From: Brevibacillus sp.
GTDB taxonomy: Bacteria; Bacillota; Bacilli; Brevibacillales; Brevibacillaceae
Assembly: GCA_017656235.1 (NCBI GenBank)
Contig: JACDOF010000011.1
Span: 62,001-126,000, forward strand
Direction: 5' to 3'
DNA length: 64,000 nt
Made by a program: the position numbers and the translations under genes. Of the stretch, positions 1 to 7,346 are shown piece after piece. Each line of letters starts with the position of its first letter. Position 1 is the stretch's first letter. The notes under the pieces were generated by a model. The model was given only the letters and a program-made list of their open reading frames with translations. It ran no database searches and was not told the origin of the DNA.

Positions 1-261
1 TCCCGGTCCGTGCGCGATTATTATCTGTATAAAAACCTGGTCAAGCGATTTATGGAAGAAGCGGTGAAGTACGGGGTGGCGCTGGAGGACCGCCGCGGCA
101 TCAATCGCCGGGGCAGAAGCCGGCTGTACAAGATCATCAAGCAGGTGGACGAGCAGCTTCTCAAACTGGCCGACGAGCTGATTGAAGAGCAGAGTGCGAC
201 CATCGACCTGCTGGCCCGCATCGGGGAAATCCGCGGACTGTTGATCAACCTCTACTTTTAG
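1..261 (+). CDS. yaaR: YaaR family (DUF327) protein, C-terminal part
   Basis: The reading frame is open from base 1, so the N-terminal half lies outside the window; about 86 residues are visible against about 145 in the family. The visible part is helical and charged and ends with the sequence IRGLLINLYF. Its place directly before holB matches B. subtilis yaaR. The family is conserved in Firmicutes and its molecular role is not established. The stop codon sits 9 bases before the probable holB ATG, so the two genes are likely cotranscribed. Identification rests on position and on the general look of the C-terminus. Confidence 0.75.
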   Translation, partial: SRSVRDYYLYKNLVKRFMEEAVKYGVALEDRRGINRRGRSRLYKIIKQVDEQLLKLADELIEEQSATIDLLARIGEIRGLLINLYF

Positions 262-270
262 GTGACGCGT

Positions 271-1263
271 ATGACATGGAGTGAAATCACCGAACAACCA
301 CGCGTCACCAAGCTGCTGGCGGCCAGTCTCAAAAACGATCGGTTGGCCCACGCCTACCTGTTTACCGGCCCGCGGGGGACGGGCAAGAAGCGCATCGCAC
401 TGCACCTGGCGAAGGCACTTTTCTGCCGCGAGTACCCTTGTGACGCGTGTGGTCGGTGCGTCAACTGCCAGCGGATTGCGGCCGGCAATCACCCGGATGT
501 GTACGTGATTGCGCCCGACGGTGCCTCGATCAAGATCGATCAGATCAGGACGCTGCAAAAAGAGATGGCGATGCGTTCCATGGAATCCGTGCACAAGGTG
601 TATGTGATCGAGCACGTAGACAAAATGACCGTCCAGGCGGCCAACAGCTTGTTGAAGTTCCTCGAAGAGCCACCCAAAGGAGTGGTTGCTGTCCTGCTGA
701 CGGAAAACAGCCACGCACTGCTCCCTACCATACTGTCCCGCTGCCAGATTATCCCGTTTTCCCCGCTTCCTGCTGAGGTCCTGGCTGCCCGCCTGACTGA
801 CGAAGGGATCCCGGCAGGTTTGGCCCATTTGGCCTGCCAGATTACAACACATTTGGACGAAGCGCGGGAAATGAGCCAGTCAGATTGGTTTGCACAGCTC
901 CGAAACGAAGTGATACAATTGGTGCAGGACCTCAAACAACGCGGCTCGTACGCGCTGTATTCGATACAGGAACTGTTCAACAAGAATGAAAGACTGAAAG
1001 AGGAACTGCCACTTTTTCTGGATATGCTCATCCTATGGCTGCGCGACGTTCTCCATGTCCAGGCAGGCCGACGCGCGCAGTTGACATACAGGGATCAACA
1101 AGATTTGCTGGAGCGTCAGGCTTATGTTTGGACCCAGGCGGAACTGATACAGGGGATCGGACTAGCCATGGATACGAGAAATCGGATAGAGCGTAACGCT
1201 AATCCGCAGTTGGCGTTGGAACGGCTGGTTCTTCGACTCCAGGGGGGATATACCTTTGTATGA
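271..1263 (+). CDS. holB: DNA polymerase III delta' subunit
   Basis: This is the clamp-loader delta' subunit, which works with tau and delta to load the beta sliding clamp. It is an AAA+ protein with a P-loop-like GPRGTGKK at residues 33-40, a zinc-binding cysteine cluster (C52, C57, C60, C63, C66) and the SRC motif of clamp-loader subunits. The start is ATG 271, with AGGTG seven bases upstream. A GTG at 262 is also in frame but has no room for a ribosome-binding site. Length is 330 aa against 329 in B. subtilis. The 3' end overlaps the ricT start by 8 bases, which suggests translational coupling. Confidence 0.93.
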   Translation: MTWSEITEQPRVTKLLAASLKNDRLAHAYLFTGPRGTGKKRIALHLAKALFCREYPCDACGRCVNCQRIAAGNHPDVYVIAPDGASIKIDQIRTLQKEMAMRSMESVHKVYVIEHVDKMTVQAANSLLKFLEEPPKGVVAVLLTENSHALLPTILSRCQIIPFSPLPAEVLAARLTDEGIPAGLAHLACQITTHLDEAREMSQSDWFAQLRNEVIQLVQDLKQRGSYALYSIQELFNKNERLKEELPLFLDMLILWLRDVLHVQAGRRAQLTYRDQQDLLERQAYVWTQAELIQGIGLAMDTRNRIERNANPQLALERLVLRLQGGYTFV

Positions 1264-2068
1264 AGTGGTAGGTGTTCGCTTTAAGAAAGCAGGGAAGATC
1301 TATTACTTCGATCCGGCTGGGCTGCCTGTAGAGAAAGATTGTCACGTCATAGTGGAAACAGCCCGCGGGATTGAGTATGGCAAAGTGGTCATCGGCAGAA
1401 AACTGGTGAACGAGACAGATGTCGTTCTCCCGCTGAAAAAAGTCATCCGCGTGGCGAACGAAGACGATGCCAGGCAGGTTGAAGACAACAAACAGGCGGC
1501 AAAGAACGCGTTTAAAATCTGCCAGACCAAGATACAAGAGCACAATCTGGAAATGAAGCTGATCGATGTGGAGTACACCTTTGACCGGAACAAGATCATC
1601 TTTTACTTTACCGCCGATGGTCGGGTCGATTTCCGGGAACTGGTCAAAGATCTGGCTTCCGTGTTTCGCACGCGTATTGAGCTTCGCCAGATCGGCGTAC
1701 GGGATGAAGCCAAGATGTTGGGTGGAATTGGCCCGTGCGGTCGGCTCCTCTGCTGCTCCACATTTCTCGGTGACTTTGAACCAGTCTCGATCAAGATGGC
1801 CAAGGATCAGAGCTTGTCTCTCAACCCCGCCAAGATTTCCGGGCTGTGCGGCCGATTGATGTGTTGCCTCAAGTACGAGAACGACAACTATGAAAGCGCA
1901 AAAGAAGAGCTTCCTGACATCGGAACCTACGTCATGACACAAATGGGTTCAGGCCGGGTGGTCAGCGTCAACCTGCTCGACCGTCTGGTTCAGGTGGAAC
2001 TGTCAGACGTACACCGGGTCATGGAGTTCGCTCTGGATGAGATCGTAACCGGAGAACAGCTCACGTAA
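1256..2068 (+). CDS. ricT: RicT (YaaT), PSP1-domain iron-sulfur protein
   Basis: RicT is part of the RicAFT (Y) complex, which in B. subtilis stimulates RNase Y mRNA maturation and is needed for sporulation, competence and biofilm formation. The protein has the PSP1 fold and two CGRLxCC motifs (C161, C166, C167 and C198, C203, C204), the cysteines linked to [4Fe-4S] binding in this family. Length is 270 aa against 275. The start is TTG 1256 ([14 protein letters not shown], as in B. subtilis), preceded by AGGGGGG and overlapping the end of holB. The rare start codon is supported by this strong ribosome-binding site. Confidence 0.93.
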   Translation: MYEVVGVRFKKAGKIYYFDPAGLPVEKDCHVIVETARGIEYGKVVIGRKLVNETDVVLPLKKVIRVANEDDARQVEDNKQAAKNAFKICQTKIQEHNLEMKLIDVEYTFDRNKIIFYFTADGRVDFRELVKDLASVFRTRIELRQIGVRDEAKMLGGIGPCGRLLCCSTFLGDFEPVSIKMAKDQSLSLNPAKISGLCGRLMCCLKYENDNYESAKEELPDIGTYVMTQMGSGRVVSVNLLDRLVQVELSDVHRVMEFALDEIVTGEQLT

Positions 2069-2106
2069 AGCAAAGAGGGGCGAGGGCAGCGGGATGGGGT
2101 GGTGAA

Positions 2107-2490
2107 GTGGATAAGCGAGAGATTTTCGTCAAGATGGCGAGCATTGAGGAGAGAATCGGTGAGCTTTATCAGGAAGTTGGCGAACTAAAAAACGTGATCG
2201 TCTCGCTGATTGAAGAGAATGGCCAACTGCAATTGGAGAACGAACATCTGCGCAACCGACTAAACGGGAAACCGACCAATCCCATGCCGAGACAGCCGGA
2301 ACGGGCGGAACCGGACCGCGCCAAAAAGAAGGCGGGAGGAAAAGGAAAAGTGGTCGGTGAAGGATACGACAACCTGGCCCGCTTGTACGCCGAGGGCTTC
2401 CACATCTGCAACATTCATTACGGGAGTTTGCGCAAAGAAGGCGACTGCCTGTTTTGCCTCTCGTTCCTGAGTGGAGTCATTCATAAATAA
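2107..2490 (+). CDS. yabA: replication initiation control protein YabA
   Basis: YabA is a negative regulator of replication initiation that binds DnaA and the DnaN clamp. The N-terminal 50 residues form the leucine-rich coiled coil used for tetramer formation. A basic, proline-rich linker (60-83) follows. The C-terminal zinc site is visible as H99, C101, C114 and C117 within [20 protein letters not shown]. The start is GTG 2107, giving MDKREIF, close to B. subtilis MDKKELF. The product is 127 aa against 119, with the linker slightly longer. The gene is closed by a strong terminator directly after the stop codon. Confidence 0.93.
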   Translation: MDKREIFVKMASIEERIGELYQEVGELKNVIVSLIEENGQLQLENEHLRNRLNGKPTNPMPRQPERAEPDRAKKKAGGKGKVVGEGYDNLARLYAEGFHICNIHYGSLRKEGDCLFCLSFLSGVIHK

Positions 2491-2492
2491 GC

Positions 2493-2534
2493 AAAAAGCG
2501 ACCTCGTCAGGCAAGCCCGACAGGTCGCTTTTTC
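2493..2534 (+). terminator. intrinsic terminator after yabA
   Basis: A perfect 12-bp stem AAAAAGCGACCT/AGGTCGCTTTTT closes a loop of about 18 bases. The A-tract and T-tract make it usable in both directions. It ends the holB-yabA transcript. Confidence 0.9.
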
Positions 2535-2640
2535 CGTCATCAGCGGTCTTCCGTGCCGAGAGCAGGAGCGTCAACGCACGAGACCATTACAGCAGCTGCA
2601 AACTTTACGGAGAATCGTGTAAGAAGGAGAACATATTGGT

Positions 2641-3408
2641 ATGCACCCAACAAAGCGAGTTCCCCTGTACGAGAAGGAACGGATTGACGACCTGCTCACG
2701 CACGACCTGAAAATCATCCAAAGCGACGAGGTGTTCTGCTTCTCGATGGATGCGGTCCTGTTGGCCCGCTTTGCCTCGGTTCCGAAGCGTGGACGGGTGA
2801 TGGACCTGTGTACGGGTAATGGAGCCATTCCGCTGATCATGAGTACGCGCAGCCGGGAGGCCGTGTTTGAGGGTTTGGAAATCCAGCAGCGCTTGTACGA
2901 CATGGCTCATCGAAACGTCCTCTTGAACGGACTGGAAGAGCGGATTTGCATGCATCACGGGGACGTGAAGCAGGCAGTCGAACGATTTGGAAGCGGTCAG
3001 TACGACTTGATTACCTGCAATCCGCCCTACATGCCAGCGGCCAGCGGGGAGATTAACCGGCGGGACCACTTTGCGATTGCCCGTCATGAGATTTTGCTGA
3101 CCCTCGAGGATGTGATCCGGGTCAGCAGCCGGTTGGCCAAAAACGGCGGGAAGGTGGCACTGGTCCATCGGGCAACGCGGCTGGTCGACATCATCACCTT
3201 GATGCGGCAGTATCAGATCGAACCCAAGCGGATGCGGTTGGTGTATCCGCGCCGTGATGCCGAGCCCAACATGGTCTTGATCGAAGGAATACGCGGCGGC
3301 AGACCGGAACTGCGCATCCAACCGCCGCTGATTGTCTACGAACGAGGGGAAGAATACTGTGAAGAACTGTATCAAATCTATTACGGAAAACGGGATTCCC
3401 TCGCATAA
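2641..3408 (+). CDS. trmN6: tRNA1(Val) (adenine37-N6)-methyltransferase
   Basis: This is an S-adenosylmethionine-dependent N6-adenine tRNA methyltransferase (B. subtilis YabB). The Rossmann methyltransferase fold is marked by DLCTGNG at 55-61 (SAM binding) and the N6-adenine signature NPPY at 127-130. The 255-aa length fits the family (247 in B. subtilis). The ATG at 2641 follows AAGGAG at about 11 bases, slightly long. The 3' end overlaps the GIY-YIG gene by about 50 bases, so the two are translated from the same mRNA. The family name is firm; the exact target base is inferred from homologs. Confidence 0.88.
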   Translation: MHPTKRVPLYEKERIDDLLTHDLKIIQSDEVFCFSMDAVLLARFASVPKRGRVMDLCTGNGAIPLIMSTRSREAVFEGLEIQQRLYDMAHRNVLLNGLEERICMHHGDVKQAVERFGSGQYDLITCNPPYMPAASGEINRRDHFAIARHEILLTLEDVIRVSSRLAKNGGKVALVHRATRLVDIITLMRQYQIEPKRMRLVYPRRDAEPNMVLIEGIRGGRPELRIQPPLIVYERGEEYCEELYQIYYGKRDSLA

Positions 3409-3661
3409 AAGCCACTTCGTCTACATCCTGCGCTGTCGGGACGGCAGCCTGTATACCGGCTACACGACAGAAGTAGGCAGACGGCTGGCAGAGCATAACG
3501 CCGGAAAAGGGGCCAAATACACCCGCAGCCGCACACCAGTGGAATTGGTCTATGTGGAAGAAGGGGAGTCGCGTTCCTGGGGTCAGCGGCGGGAGCAGCG
3601 CATCAAGCGAATGAGCCGTCGTGAAAAGGAACTGTTAATCACCAGCCGCCATTCCCAATGA
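3359..3661 (+). CDS. yazA: GIY-YIG domain nuclease-fold protein (YazA)
   Basis: This is a small UPF0213-type protein with one GIY-YIG domain: the VYILRC strand, YTGYT, a following HN, and GAKYT are all visible. The fold is that of UvrC and homing endonucleases, but the cellular role is unknown. The start is taken as GTG 3359, with GAGGGG nine bases upstream, which gives 100 aa, almost the same as B. subtilis YazA (99). It overlaps the end of trmN6. The order trmN6-yazA-rsmI is the same as in B. subtilis. Confidence 0.85.
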   Translation: MKNCIKSITENGIPSHKSHFVYILRCRDGSLYTGYTTEVGRRLAEHNAGKGAKYTRSRTPVELVYVEEGESRSWGQRREQRIKRMSRREKELLITSRHSQ

Positions 3662-3685
3662 GGGAAGGGGAAGGAGGGTTCGTGG

Positions 3686-4573
3686 ATGAGAATCCAGAGG
3701 AGTTTTGCGGATGACCAGGGTGGCGTGTTATATCTGGTGGCGACACCGATTGGCAACCTTGACGACATCTCGGTACGGGCGTTAGAGACGCTTCGCCAAG
3801 TGGATGTGATTGCCTGCGAAGATACCCGGCAAACCCGCAAGCTGCTGAATCACTTTCAGATTGACAAAAGAACGGTCAGCTACCATGAGCACAACAAGCA
3901 GAGCAGTGGTTCCGGCCTGCTGCAATGGCTGGCTGAAGGGAAGAAAATCGCCTTGGTGAGCGACGCGGGGATGCCGGCCATCTCCGATCCGGGAGCCGAT
4001 CTTGTGCGGGATGCAGTGGCTTCGGGATTTCCCGTTGTACCCATTCCTGGTGCCAATGCGGCACTGACTGCGCTGATCGCGTCTGGCCTTCCCACAGATT
4101 CTTTTACCTTTGTCGGGTTTTTGCCGCGTGAGAATAAACTGCGGCAGCTTGAACTGGAACGGCTGCGCTATTACCCGGAAACCCTTCTGGTTTACGAAGC
4201 GCCGCACCGCATCGAGAAAACGCTGGAAGCGATGCTGGAGGTTTGGGGAGATCGACAGGCAGTGCTGGCGCGTGAGCTGACCAAGCGTTACGAGGAATTC
4301 GCACGCGGCCGGTTATCGGAACTGATTGCATGGCTGGAAGAAGAACAGATTCGCGGTGAATTCTGCATTGTGGTGGAAGGCGCCAAAGAAGAGGAAAAAG
4401 AACAGAAAGCGGCGGAAATTGTGACCTGGTGGGAGCCGCTCACCATCTCGCAACATGTGGATCAGTATTGCGAACAGGGACTGAGCAAAAAAGAAGCAGT
4501 GAAACAAACAGCCCTTGATCGCGGTTTGGCCAAGCGGGATGTGTACAACGAATACCATCGCACACAGTCATGA
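3686..4573 (+). CDS. rsmI: 16S rRNA (cytidine1402-2'-O)-methyltransferase
   Basis: RsmI 2'-O-methylates C1402 in the decoding centre of 16S rRNA. The tetrapyrrole-methylase fold is clear from LYLVATPIGNLDDIS near the start, EDTRQTRKLL, the SDAGMPAISDPG loop and PIPGANAALTALIASGLP. The C-terminus carries the short RsmI extension ending AKRDVYNEYHR. The start is ATG 3686 with AAGGAGGG ten bases upstream. The 295-aa length is normal for the family. In B. subtilis abrB follows directly; here a secreted-protein gene lies between them. Confidence 0.94.
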   Translation: MRIQRSFADDQGGVLYLVATPIGNLDDISVRALETLRQVDVIACEDTRQTRKLLNHFQIDKRTVSYHEHNKQSSGSGLLQWLAEGKKIALVSDAGMPAISDPGADLVRDAVASGFPVVPIPGANAALTALIASGLPTDSFTFVGFLPRENKLRQLELERLRYYPETLLVYEAPHRIEKTLEAMLEVWGDRQAVLARELTKRYEEFARGRLSELIAWLEEEQIRGEFCIVVEGAKEEEKEQKAAEIVTWWEPLTISQHVDQYCEQGLSKKEAVKQTALDRGLAKRDVYNEYHRTQS

Positions 4574-4716
4574 CTTCGGTAGGGACCATTTTATTGAAGA
4601 AAAAACAGGCAATTGGTACCGTTGCATCTTACCTGATGAAACAAGTTCTGGTAAAGTGGACACTAGATTGAACAAAAAAATTACCAGAGAAACATGTTTC
4701 AAAAAGGATGAAACCG

Positions 4717-6249
4717 ATGAAGAAAATTCTGGGACTGATTGCAGCGCTATGCCTGATCGCTCCGGGTTCTGACGGATATGCCTTTCCTGGCGATTATCCA
4801 CCCATCAAACTGGATTTGAACGAAGACGGCACACCCGAGTATGTCATCACGGTTGATGGCGGTGGACGTTTTGCCAACCTGCGGATCGAGCAGGACAATC
4901 ATCCACACATGTCCTATACACACTACACGTTTGAGGAGGCAGGTCATGCCGCGGCTTCGTTTCGTTTGACCATTGCCAAAACCCCGGAGCAGGATGTCCT
5001 GTTTTTTGCCCAACAAGAGGAGTCGGCTTGGCCGGTACAGACGATGGTAACGATTCAAGCCAATGAACCAAACTTCACTCACCGCTACGTAGAGGCAAAA
5101 GACAAGGAAACCTTTCTGGGCGATTGGAACATCTGGCAGTCTGCCGAACAGCAGGCCGTCCTGCCGTTAAGGCCTGTATACCTGCAGGGAAACCGGCTGC
5201 ACGCCCGTCTGGCTCCAGTCGATACCTTTCAGCCACAGGGGCACACCGTGCTCAAACTGGTGGAAAAGACGGCAGTGGAACGGATAGCAGGCGCCTCCGA
5301 CACTCGATACCGACTCCACCTTTCCGGAGGCAAGCAGTCGGTTTCCCACACCTGGGGGATCTTGACCCACCGGCCATTGGTCCAATGGGGACTGCCCCGT
5401 GCGGTTGACATTGCCCGCAAAATCGATATTGACACCTTTCGCAAACTGCTGTTCGATGGTTTGTATGACGTGACACCCCTGACCTACTCACCATCTTCTC
5501 CAGAGTCGTACTACCGCAACCCGGCCAACATCTCAGGGCTTTACCACGTCTACGATGCCTCGCAACCACAATACGGCAGTCTGACAAAAGTGATCCTGAC
5601 TCATTTGGCCTATACTGCGGTGAAGAATCAGCATGTATGGGGCTATTGGCCGACCCATCCCAAGTCGACATGGCTGCATACCGACTACGGGATCGGTGCC
5701 GACTACTTTGATAACAGGCGCAATGCCGACAATGCCACGTTTTTGCTCAGGTTTAACCGGCAATTCCCTGATTCGCAGTTTGCCGATGCCCTGCACAAAT
5801 GGGAGAGCTTCCTGTTTGATTACATCGACCGAACCGGGTTGCGTACGGCCAATCAGGGGATTTTGCTGCCAGATTACGTGGACAGCACGATGACCCTGGT
5901 CTCCCATACCGCCCTCAATCATCAGATGGCGGTAATCAATTACTTGCTGGAAAGCCATCTCTACGAGCCAAACGCGAAAAAACTGGTCTACATCCAGTCT
6001 CTGTTAAAAGGGATTGAAGATACGCAGGACCGGTGGATCAAGCCGGATTCCGATTTGTACTACGCACTTTATCGCGATTTGCGTCCGCACCCTTATCCTG
6101 ATTACTACAGTTTGACGCTGGAGGACATGATGTTGACCCAGTCCCTGCTGCGGCAAAACCGAATGCCGACCAGTCAGGCGCTGGATAAACTGATTCAGGC
6201 CAAAAAAGCGTGGATGGAAGCAAAGCGGTTGGCAGCCAATGCCGGCTAG
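4717..6249 (+). CDS. secreted protein of unknown function with an FG-GAP-like Ca motif
   Basis: I do not recognise this 510-aa protein. It begins with a typical signal peptide (MKKILGLIAALCLIAPGSDG, cleavage likely around residues 20-22) and is therefore exported. Residues 33-44 read DLNEDGTPEYVI, a DxNxDG calcium-loop pattern as in FG-GAP/VCBS repeats. The N-terminal half looks beta-rich. The C-terminal half (about 250-510) looks helical, rich in Tyr, Trp and His, with GIGADYFDNRRNADNATF and HTALNHQMAVINYLL. It loosely recalls alpha/alpha-barrel sugar-active proteins such as the D-glucuronyl C5-epimerase C-terminal region; that is inference. ATG 4717 has AAGGA eight bases upstream, better placed than ATG 4708. 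It stands alone between rsmI and abrB, with a shared terminator downstream. Confidence 0.8.
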   Translation: MKKILGLIAALCLIAPGSDGYAFPGDYPPIKLDLNEDGTPEYVITVDGGGRFANLRIEQDNHPHMSYTHYTFEEAGHAAASFRLTIAKTPEQDVLFFAQQEESAWPVQTMVTIQANEPNFTHRYVEAKDKETFLGDWNIWQSAEQQAVLPLRPVYLQGNRLHARLAPVDTFQPQGHTVLKLVEKTAVERIAGASDTRYRLHLSGGKQSVSHTWGILTHRPLVQWGLPRAVDIARKIDIDTFRKLLFDGLYDVTPLTYSPSSPESYYRNPANISGLYHVYDASQPQYGSLTKVILTHLAYTAVKNQHVWGYWPTHPKSTWLHTDYGIGADYFDNRRNADNATFLLRFNRQFPDSQFADALHKWESFLFDYIDRTGLRTANQGILLPDYVDSTMTLVSHTALNHQMAVINYLLESHLYEPNAKKLVYIQSLLKGIEDTQDRWIKPDSDLYYALYRDLRPHPYPDYYSLTLEDMMLTQSLLRQNRMPTSQALDKLIQAKKAWMEAKRLAANAG

Positions 6250-6312
6250 CAGTTTACGGCAGCATGTACCGCAAGGCGGTTAGGCAATAGGGGGCGAAAA
6301 GAAATCAATGTG

Positions 6313-6363
6313 AAGAGGGGCTTTCCCCGGTAGATTTTATCTACACGCGGGACAGCCCCTCTT
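6313..6363. terminator. bidirectional terminator between the secreted-protein gene and abrB
   Basis: AAGAGGGGCT and AGCCCCTCTT form a 10-bp stem around an inner hairpin GTAGAT/ATCTAC. Flanking A and T runs let it serve both converging genes. Confidence 0.75.
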
Positions 6364-6366
6364 GAA

Positions 6367-6621
6367 TTACCGGCTTTGGGAAACAGGCAGCTCGGAGACG
6401 CAATCGTTGCAGATAATTTTACCTTTAAAATAGGTAACTCTGTCGGCGTTGCCGCAGAAGATACAAGCAGGCTCGTACTTCTTCAGGATGATCCGTTCGC
6501 CGTCTACGTAGATCTCCAGTGCGTCTTTTTCGGCGATTCCCAGTGTACGGCGCAGCTCGATCGGAATGACTACGCGACCAAGCTCGTCTACTTTTCTTAC
6601 AATTCCGGTGGATTTCATCAT
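6367..6621 (-). CDS. abrB: transition-state regulator AbrB
   Basis: AbrB represses post-exponential and sporulation genes during growth and is itself repressed by Spo0A~P. The N-terminal swapped-hairpin DNA-binding domain is typical (MKSTGIVRKVDELGRVVIPI). The C-terminal multimerization part retains cysteines in CIFCGNAD and IICNDCVSELP. Length is 84 aa, with the second Met giving 83, against 94-96 in B. subtilis; the C-terminus is a little shorter. On the minus strand AGAGGGG lies ten bases before the first ATG. It is transcribed away from metS and shares a regulatory region with it. It resembles spoVT in the N-terminal domain only. Confidence 0.93.
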   Translation of the reverse strand: MMKSTGIVRKVDELGRVVIPIELRRTLGIAEKDALEIYVDGERIILKKYEPACIFCGNADRVTYFKGKIICNDCVSELPVSQSR

Positions 6622-6659
6622 GATTTCAATTCCCCTCTCGCTTGATTATGTATGTCGAT

Positions 6660-6689
6660 TTATTATCGACTTTCGGTAATTATCGTCAA
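6660..6689 (-). promoter_or_regulatory. probable abrB sigma-A promoter
   Basis: On the minus strand, TTGACG (6689-6684) and TAATAA (6665-6660) are spaced by 18 bases and lie about 40 bases before the abrB start. A Spo0A-type box (6692-6698) sits just upstream of the -35. Confidence 0.5.
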
Positions 6690-6691
6690 TA

Positions 6692-6948
6692 TTCGACATT
6701 TTTGACTTATCATCATCATACCAACCATTCCCAAAGGTGTCAATACGAGAATTACATTTCTTTGTATTATATGGTTGCATCTGTGGTGGAACCATACAAA
6801 TACGTCTGAAAATACGGGCTGACGATAAGATTCGATGCTGTTTTCAGGGGCGATAACAGCTTAAAACGACAGGGCAAATGGAAAAATGTTTTTCAATAAA
6901 TGGATTTAAACCGTCAAAAAATGTCGAATGAAGGGTGCTGTTTCGACA
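6692..6948. promoter_or_regulatory. three perfect Spo0A-type 7-mers (0A boxes)
   Basis: The 0A-box core TGTCGAA occurs exactly at 6692-6698 (minus), 6922-6928 (plus) and 6942-6948 (minus). Spo0A control of abrB is known in Bacillus. The paired inverted boxes at 6922-6948 lie 35 bases upstream of the metS -35. The intervening AT-rich sequence contains no gene I can see. Confidence 0.6.
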
Positions 6949-6982
6949 AAGCAGCGGGTAGAGGCAGACAAGGCAAAAGGCG

Positions 6983-7010
6983 TTTACAAATCACCCAAGT
7001 CGTATAAAAT
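6983..7010 (+). promoter_or_regulatory. metS promoter
   Basis: TTTACA (6983-6988) and TAAAAT (7005-7010) are separated by 16 bases, immediately upstream of the T-box leader. Confidence 0.6.
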
Positions 7011-7021
7011 AGTAGGTAGAT

Positions 7022-7311
7022 TGCTTACATGGATCAGACGATGACGGGAAGAGTACGTTTGGGCAGCTTTATCTCAGAGAGCCGGGGATGGTGAAAGCCG
7101 GCATAAGGCGCAAGCGGAAGATGGCCCCCGAGTCTTCGTAGGCGAATCGCTGCAGTTCGGTCGTGTCCGTCTGCACGACTAGTTTACGACGTGTTCCCTC
7201 GTTACGGGAGAGTCGCACGCCGACTTGCCGAGTCCACGTTTCGCGAGAAGCGGGAGCATTTGGGTGGTACCACGGGTTACAAGCTCGTCCCAAACCGGGA
7301 TGGGCTTTTTT
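7022..7311 (+). promoter_or_regulatory. T-box riboswitch with Met specifier (metS leader)
   Basis: This leader senses uncharged tRNA-Met and controls metS by antitermination. The visible parts are the Stem I elements GATGACGGGAAGAGTA, then CAGAGAGCCGG and GGTGAAAGCCGGC, and a specifier region GGAAGATGGCCCC in which ATG is the Met codon. The T-box sequence GGGTGGTACCACGGG (7262-7276) follows. The terminator stem (7281-7305, CUCGUCCC/GGGAUGGG core, then TTTTTT) completes the switch. The specifier assignment by eye matches the downstream gene. Confidence 0.9.
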
Positions 7312-7346
7312 ATTTCATAGCGAGAACCCAAAAGGAGGTATGATTC

